From positions 1-64,000 of the forward strand of contig JAVBUE010000002.1 in assembly GCA_031555735.1 (NCBI GenBank): a stretch of DNA of 64,000 nucleotides. Direction: 5' to 3'. The translations under genes were made by a program, and so were the position numbers. Below, in pieces: positions 60,210 to 64,000 of this stretch. This DNA is from JAJDIA01 sp031555735. GTDB taxonomy: Bacteria > Bacteroidota > Bacteroidia > Bacteroidales > Tannerellaceae. The notes under the pieces were generated by a model. It ran no database searches. It was not told the DNA's origin and saw only the letters and a list, made by a program, of their open reading frames with translations. The first letter of the stretch is position 1; every line of letters starts with the position of its first letter.

Positions 60210-60851
60210 TCAGAACTTCTCGATCAGTTTCAGTGCGTCTTCAGCCTGTTGGAAGTTGACGTTGGCAGACTTGATATAGTCTTTGATGGCCTGTTGATCG
60301 GCTGCTGGATACAACTTCAGGAAAGCCTTGGCATCCGTGAACTTCTTCAGTTTTTCGCCACGCAGCAGATAATAGGTATTTTCATACGTAACCTCATACA
60401 AATCGACTTCGGGCTTGCTCATGCCGAGGTTTTGCATGCGGCTCACGTCGAGCGCCTGGACGTTACCCTGCGTACGGCTACCCGCGACACCTTCTTTTCC
60501 TTTGGCTTTTAAGCGGACTTTCCAATCGATAAAAAGCGCCTGGTCGCCAGCGGGCACCACTTCAAGGAAATAACGCTGGTACGGGATAAATGTACGGCCG
60601 GCCACCACCACGGAGTCAATCATGTTTACTCCTTCGAGTACCATCCGCGTGCTGCCGTCGTAATAATTCATCCGGCGGTTGACCGGGTCGTAATTGAAGG
60701 TAGTCGTGGTAACCGACCTGTCCTTCTGGAACGCTTTCCCCTGGGTAAACGACTCCAGTAGAAATACTTCCTGGGGCGCTTTTTGCTGGGCGGCCATCCA
60801 ACTGCATACACCGCACAACATCGTCATCACTAACATATACCGTGTTTTCAT
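60210..60851 (-). CDS. secreted protein of unknown function
   Basis: A 213-residue exported protein (signal peptide 1-21, ending MAAQQ). The mature chain has VVAGRTFIPYQRYFLEVVPAGDQALFIDWKVRLKAKGKEG and a C-terminal KFTDAKAFLKLYPAADQQAIKDYIKSANVNFQ, a helical tail seen in several uncharacterised Bacteroidetes proteins. I do not recognise a named domain. It has its own -7 element and a strong terminator, so it is transcribed apart from the SusCD pair upstream. Confidence 0.7.
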   Translation of the reverse strand: MKTRYMLVMTMLCGVCSWMAAQQKAPQEVFLLESFTQGKAFQKDRSVTTTTFNYDPVNRRMNYYDGSTRMVLEGVNMIDSVVVAGRTFIPYQRYFLEVVPAGDQALFIDWKVRLKAKGKEGVAGSRTQGNVQALDVSRMQNLGMSKPEVDLYEVTYENTYYLLRGEKLKKFTDAKAFLKLYPAADQQAIKDYIKSANVNFQQAEDALKLIEKF

Positions 60852-60882
60852 GTCCTATCGTTTTTTAATGGAAATTTGTAAA

Positions 60883-60890
60883 CAAAGATA
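60883..60890 (-). promoter_or_regulatory. -7 element of the secreted 213-residue protein
   Basis: TATCTTTG on the minus strand, an exact TAnnTTTG match 31 bp before the start and just past the SusD terminator. Confidence 0.55.
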
Positions 60891-60894
60891 AAAT

Positions 60895-60925
60895 TTAAAA
60901 AGCCGCCGCAGGAAATACGGCGGCT
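60895..60925 (-). terminator. terminator of the susC-susD transcript
   Basis: On the minus strand AGCCGCCG, a 9-base loop, CGGCGGCT, then TTTTAAATTTT, 23 bp past the SusD stop. Confidence 0.85.
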
Positions 60926-60948
60926 TTCTACCAGATATTTAACAAAGA

Positions 60949-62634
60949 TTACTTCTTATCCCACCAGAGACGTCCGAATTCGTTTTGCACATTGCCGAAA
61001 TCCGGATCAGTAGCCATATCATCGATACGTTTCACCTGGTTAGCATAGTTTACCGTACCTTCCACCGGATAAGAGAAACGGGCTCTGCGCGGAACCTGTT
61101 GCACCGTACCGTTCAGTGTACATACTTCAGCTTTCAGGATCGTACCGTTTGCATTCGGATAACCTGTACGTCTGTACAAGCACCATCCTTCGTTCGAGTT
61201 CTTGAAGTCTTCGATAAATGTCTGAGCCCAGATCTGTTCCTTACCGGTTGCCGGATTCCATTTGATACCTTCCTGGTTCATAAATTCGGTGATCTCGGCA
61301 TTGGTCATCGCTTCATAATCATGGATCTTGCAATAGCTACCCACCTTATTCCACAGACGCAAAGAGCTTTCCACACCTTCCGTGTACCACTGTTCGGCTG
61401 TCTTGCTGCTGCTAACACCTTCCAGTACAAATTCGGCTGCCATGAAGCAGAAGTCAGCATGCGTTACGTTCGGATACCAGGTACCGCCGCTACCACCATC
61501 GTAGTAACCACCAAACACGCGGGTTTGCGGTTTGTTTACAGCTTGCAAATCCACCCCATTCAATGTACGTTGTTTGTATTTGGACGTTTCGCGGGCATCG
61601 GTTAATTTATCAAAACTGGCCGTCCCCCCCATCCAACGGCCAAAGTCTGCCGGGATCAGATCCGTCGGGTTAGCTGCGTTATACGCAGACACATTCGCCG
61701 GTGTCAGGTTGTTGATGCGGAAGAACATACGGCGGCGCGGGTCGTTGTACTTGTTCAGATAGTCCATCATCATATTGGAGGAACGAATCAGGTCATTGAT
61801 CGAATAATAGTCGCCATTATCCGAGAATTTGCCATCCAACCAGAAAATAAATGAATCGTCGAAGGTGCCGGGCAGGTCGCCGGGAGTAGCCAATACTTCG
61901 GTAGCAATGGCTTTCGCTTTCGCCATATCCCGTTTCATATAACGCAAGGCAATACGCAGGCGGAGAGCATTGGCTGCCTTCACCCATTTGGTCATATCAC
62001 CGTTATATGCAGCATCAAATCCGGCCAATGATACCTGGTCGGTATTTGACTTGAACTTGCTGATAGCGGTTTTCAACTCACCATCCCAGATCCCGTACAG
62101 GCTTTCCTGTGTATCGAAAGCCGGTTCCGTGATATCGCCACCCGAACGTAACGCCCAACCTTGTGTATAAGCCAATGAGCCTTGTGAGTCGGAAGTAATG
62201 ATACCCTGGTAGATCAAGGATACACGAGCAGCTTCGATCGCATTGGAATAACGCGCCTGCTCAGCTTCGGGCACATTGGTCTTTACGTAATATTCCATGT
62301 GTTTCATATAGGAACCCGACGCCATGAAGCAGTCGTTGTACCGCTGCAGGAAGATATTTGGGTTCAGATAAGTATATGTAGTAGCTGTATTACCGATCAC
62401 GCGGCAACCATACTGGTTCCAACGCATCTGAGCCAGGTAATAGTCGTAATACCATTCCCAGGAACTGTTACGCGTAAACCGTTGCACATCGAACAGGAAA
62501 CGTTCGGGATCCACATCATAGATAGTGGCTACGTTGGAGTTGATATCCACGAAGCCATCCGTACAACTGTCTAATGTCAGTGTCAGGGCTGCTCCGGTCA
62601 TCATCAACATGATTCCTTTCTTTATCGCTTTCAT
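60949..62634 (-). CDS. SusD/RagB-like outer-membrane lipoprotein
   Basis: A 561-residue lipoprotein of the SusD-like 2 type (lipobox TLDSC, Cys24; CTDGFVDINSNVATIYDVDPERF follows). TPR-type helices carry EWYYDYYLAQMRWNQYG, ALRLRIALRYMKRDMAKA and a C-terminal GYPNANGTILKAE segment. It would hold a glycan at the cell surface and hand it to the SusC channel. It starts 15 bp after the end of the SusC gene. The start at MKAIKKGIML fits the signal peptide better than an ATG five codons upstream. Confidence 0.9.
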   Translation of the reverse strand: MKAIKKGIMLMMTGAALTLTLDSCTDGFVDINSNVATIYDVDPERFLFDVQRFTRNSSWEWYYDYYLAQMRWNQYGCRVIGNTATTYTYLNPNIFLQRYNDCFMASGSYMKHMEYYVKTNVPEAEQARYSNAIEAARVSLIYQGIITSDSQGSLAYTQGWALRSGGDITEPAFDTQESLYGIWDGELKTAISKFKSNTDQVSLAGFDAAYNGDMTKWVKAANALRLRIALRYMKRDMAKAKAIATEVLATPGDLPGTFDDSFIFWLDGKFSDNGDYYSINDLIRSSNMMMDYLNKYNDPRRRMFFRINNLTPANVSAYNAANPTDLIPADFGRWMGGTASFDKLTDARETSKYKQRTLNGVDLQAVNKPQTRVFGGYYDGGSGGTWYPNVTHADFCFMAAEFVLEGVSSSKTAEQWYTEGVESSLRLWNKVGSYCKIHDYEAMTNAEITEFMNQEGIKWNPATGKEQIWAQTFIEDFKNSNEGWCLYRRTGYPNANGTILKAEVCTLNGTVQQVPRRARFSYPVEGTVNYANQVKRIDDMATDPDFGNVQNEFGRLWWDKK

Positions 62635-62649
62635 AGAATTTTCAATCAT

Positions 62650-64000
62650 TTAAAATGTAACATTAACAGTGAAACCAAATCTCCGGGTATAAGCGCCACC
62701 ACCAATTTCACCGAACTCGTAGCTGCGGTTAGAGGCCAGACCTTCTGGGTGAATATTATCAGGCAGGCTGTTGTACAGATAACAAAGGTTATTGGCAACC
62801 AAGCCCAGTCTCATTTGCTGGATATACGCCTTGCGCGTCCATTCCGTAGGCAATACATAGTTCAAAGACACTTCACGCAAGGATACCCATGAACATTCAA
62901 GGACAGCCTCTTCGCGGATACCGGTTCCCCAGCTATGCATATTGCTATAGTATTCATAGGCTGACAGCGGTTTTACAAGACCTTGTTCGTAGGCTTGCTG
63001 ATAGCTCATACCGCTAACATCCTGTCCACCGATCTTTGTCCCGTCATTGAATACGCCTTCAGGAATCATACCGTCATACACTTTGCGGCCATCGCTTAAG
63101 GTTCTTTCCAAGCCACCATATTCCTGCGTACGACCTACCAGCGAGCTACCGATGGTACCGGTGTAACGTCCGTAGTTGTATGTACCGGAAGCGATGTTAC
63201 CACCCCAACGGGCATCCAATACCACGCCAAGGCTTACGTTCTTGTAGGAAAGGTTAGAGCTTAAACCGCCCAACAGATTGGGTTGGATTTCGCCCACTTT
63301 TTCAGAAACACCTGAGCGGATCCAGCTACCATTGGCATTCAACAGCTTTTCGCCTTTATCATTACGCATATACGTATAAGGTGTGTAAATATCACCGTAA
63401 GAACCACCTACCGTAGCATACGCCGTGAGATCCATCACACCACCTTCGATTTCGTATTTATCCAATCCTTCGGTCAGCGCAACGATCTTGTTCTGGTTGT
63501 GTGTCATATTCAACGTAATATCCCAGTTCCAGTCTTTCGTCTGGATCGGTTTGGCGTTCAACACGATTTCAATACCGCTGTTCTGGATGTCGCCGGCATT
63601 GATCCAACGACGGTTCATACCGGTTTCACGCGCTTGAGCCAACGCTACGATCTGGTTGCGGGTATTATTCTTGTACCAGGTAAAGTCCACACCAAAACGG
63701 TTCTGGAAGAATTTCAGTTCGGCTCCGAATTCGATAGCCGTCTGCCGTTCCGGTTTCAGGTGCAGGTTACGCAAGTCGTTGGAGTCGAACACATACAACG
63801 GGTATTCGGTACCGTTCAACGGGCTTACATAGGTATTCTGTCCGTCATTGATCTTGTAATAACCAATACTTGTCAGATAAGGATCACAGTCATTACCTAC
63901 AATCGCAAACGAACCTCTTACTTTAGCAAACGACAGGAAATCGGGCATTTGATCGCGGAATGTTTCCGTGATGATCCAAGAAGAACTTACCGACGGATAA
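62650..64000 (-). CDS. SusC/RagA-family TonB-dependent transporter (partial, 5' end outside window)
   Basis: The C-terminal 449 codons of a SusC-like beta-barrel; the frame stays open to the edge of the window (YPSVSSSWIITETFRDQMPDFLSFAKVRGSFA). SusC marks: VRGSFAIVGNDCDPYLT, LHLKPERQTAIEFGAELKFFQNRFGVDFTWYKNNT, GGLSSNLSYKNVSLGVVLDARWGG, VSLREVSLNYVLPTEW, and a C-terminal RRFGFTVNVTF ending in Phe. It pairs with the SusD-like gene 15 bp downstream. The substrate cannot be told from this fragment. Confidence 0.93.
   Translation of the reverse strand, partial: YPSVSSSWIITETFRDQMPDFLSFAKVRGSFAIVGNDCDPYLTSIGYYKINDGQNTYVSPLNGTEYPLYVFDSNDLRNLHLKPERQTAIEFGAELKFFQNRFGVDFTWYKNNTRNQIVALAQARETGMNRRWINAGDIQNSGIEIVLNAKPIQTKDWNWDITLNMTHNQNKIVALTEGLDKYEIEGGVMDLTAYATVGGSYGDIYTPYTYMRNDKGEKLLNANGSWIRSGVSEKVGEIQPNLLGGLSSNLSYKNVSLGVVLDARWGGNIASGTYNYGRYTGTIGSSLVGRTQEYGGLERTLSDGRKVYDGMIPEGVFNDGTKIGGQDVSGMSYQQAYEQGLVKPLSAYEYYSNMHSWGTGIREEAVLECSWVSLREVSLNYVLPTEWTRKAYIQQMRLGLVANNLCYLYNSLPDNIHPEGLASNRSYEFGEIGGGAYTRRFGFTVNVTF

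Overview
The window is a chromosomal segment of a Bacteroidales bacterium, most likely Tannerellaceae (Parabacteroides or a relative). This is judged from content: a hybrid two-component regulator, SusC/SusD proteins, an UpxY-type NusG paralogue, a Bacteroidetes-style V-ATPase operon, a GH144/GH3 pair like those of Parabacteroides and Bacteroides, and many -7 elements of the Bacteroidetes form TAnnTTTG. Genus was not confirmed by any search.

Layout. (1) 0.4-14.3 kb, minus strand: a hybrid two-component sensor followed by an operon for an amino-sugar glycan (ROK kinase, NagB-like deaminase/isomerase, MFS sugar permease, small secreted protein, GH18, GH9 and three ThuA-like proteins), with no SusC/SusD pair of its own. 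(2) 14.4-16.2 kb: murB and a metallo-beta-lactamase-fold hydrolase. (3) 16.2-18.8 kb: an isolated contractile-injection module (sheath, M15 peptidase fused to a spike-like beta-repeat tail, PAAR tip). (4) 19.2-19.5 kb: SRP RNA and tRNA-Thr. (5) 19.7-21.4 kb: DUF47 regulator and Pit phosphate transporter. (6) 22.5-30.1 kb: V-ATPase operon E-DUF2764-A-B-D-I-K, probably Na+-coupled. (7) 30.2-34.1 kb: GH3 and GH144, a likely beta-1,2-glucan system, preceded by a decayed GH144-like remnant. (8) 34.8-42.5 kb: acetyl-xylan-esterase-like enzyme, DgkA, an ABC-F protein with a degenerate second ATP site, an LTA-synthase-like sulfatase-fold enzyme, GH43 and serine dehydratase. (9) 42.6-50.1 kb: lone cobyric acid synthase, lone UpxY-like antiterminator, and a five-gene operon that looks like D-serine or D-hydroxy-amino-acid scavenging. 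(10) 50.1-57.5 kb: Kdo transferase, glutamyl-tRNA synthetase, PgpH-type HD phosphodiesterase, TonB-dependent receptor. (11) 57.5-64 kb: repeat-rich accessory stretch with a DUF559 nuclease-like gene and a DUF6266-like gene, then a secreted protein and a SusD/SusC pair running off the end.

The most striking non-coding signal is a family of intergenic arrays with a strict 22-bp period, in at least six places (71-170, 10199-10318, about 18933-19086, 21581-21777, 34165-34286 and 59664-59790). In the clearest four a 12-bp palindromic core recurs at exactly 22-bp spacing. The core sequence differs between loci (CCACAGCTGTGG, CCACCAAGGTGG, CCACCCGGGTGG, CCACCTATTGGA), while the period and the palindromic symmetry are kept. 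The 22-bp spacing was counted base by base; the function is unknown.
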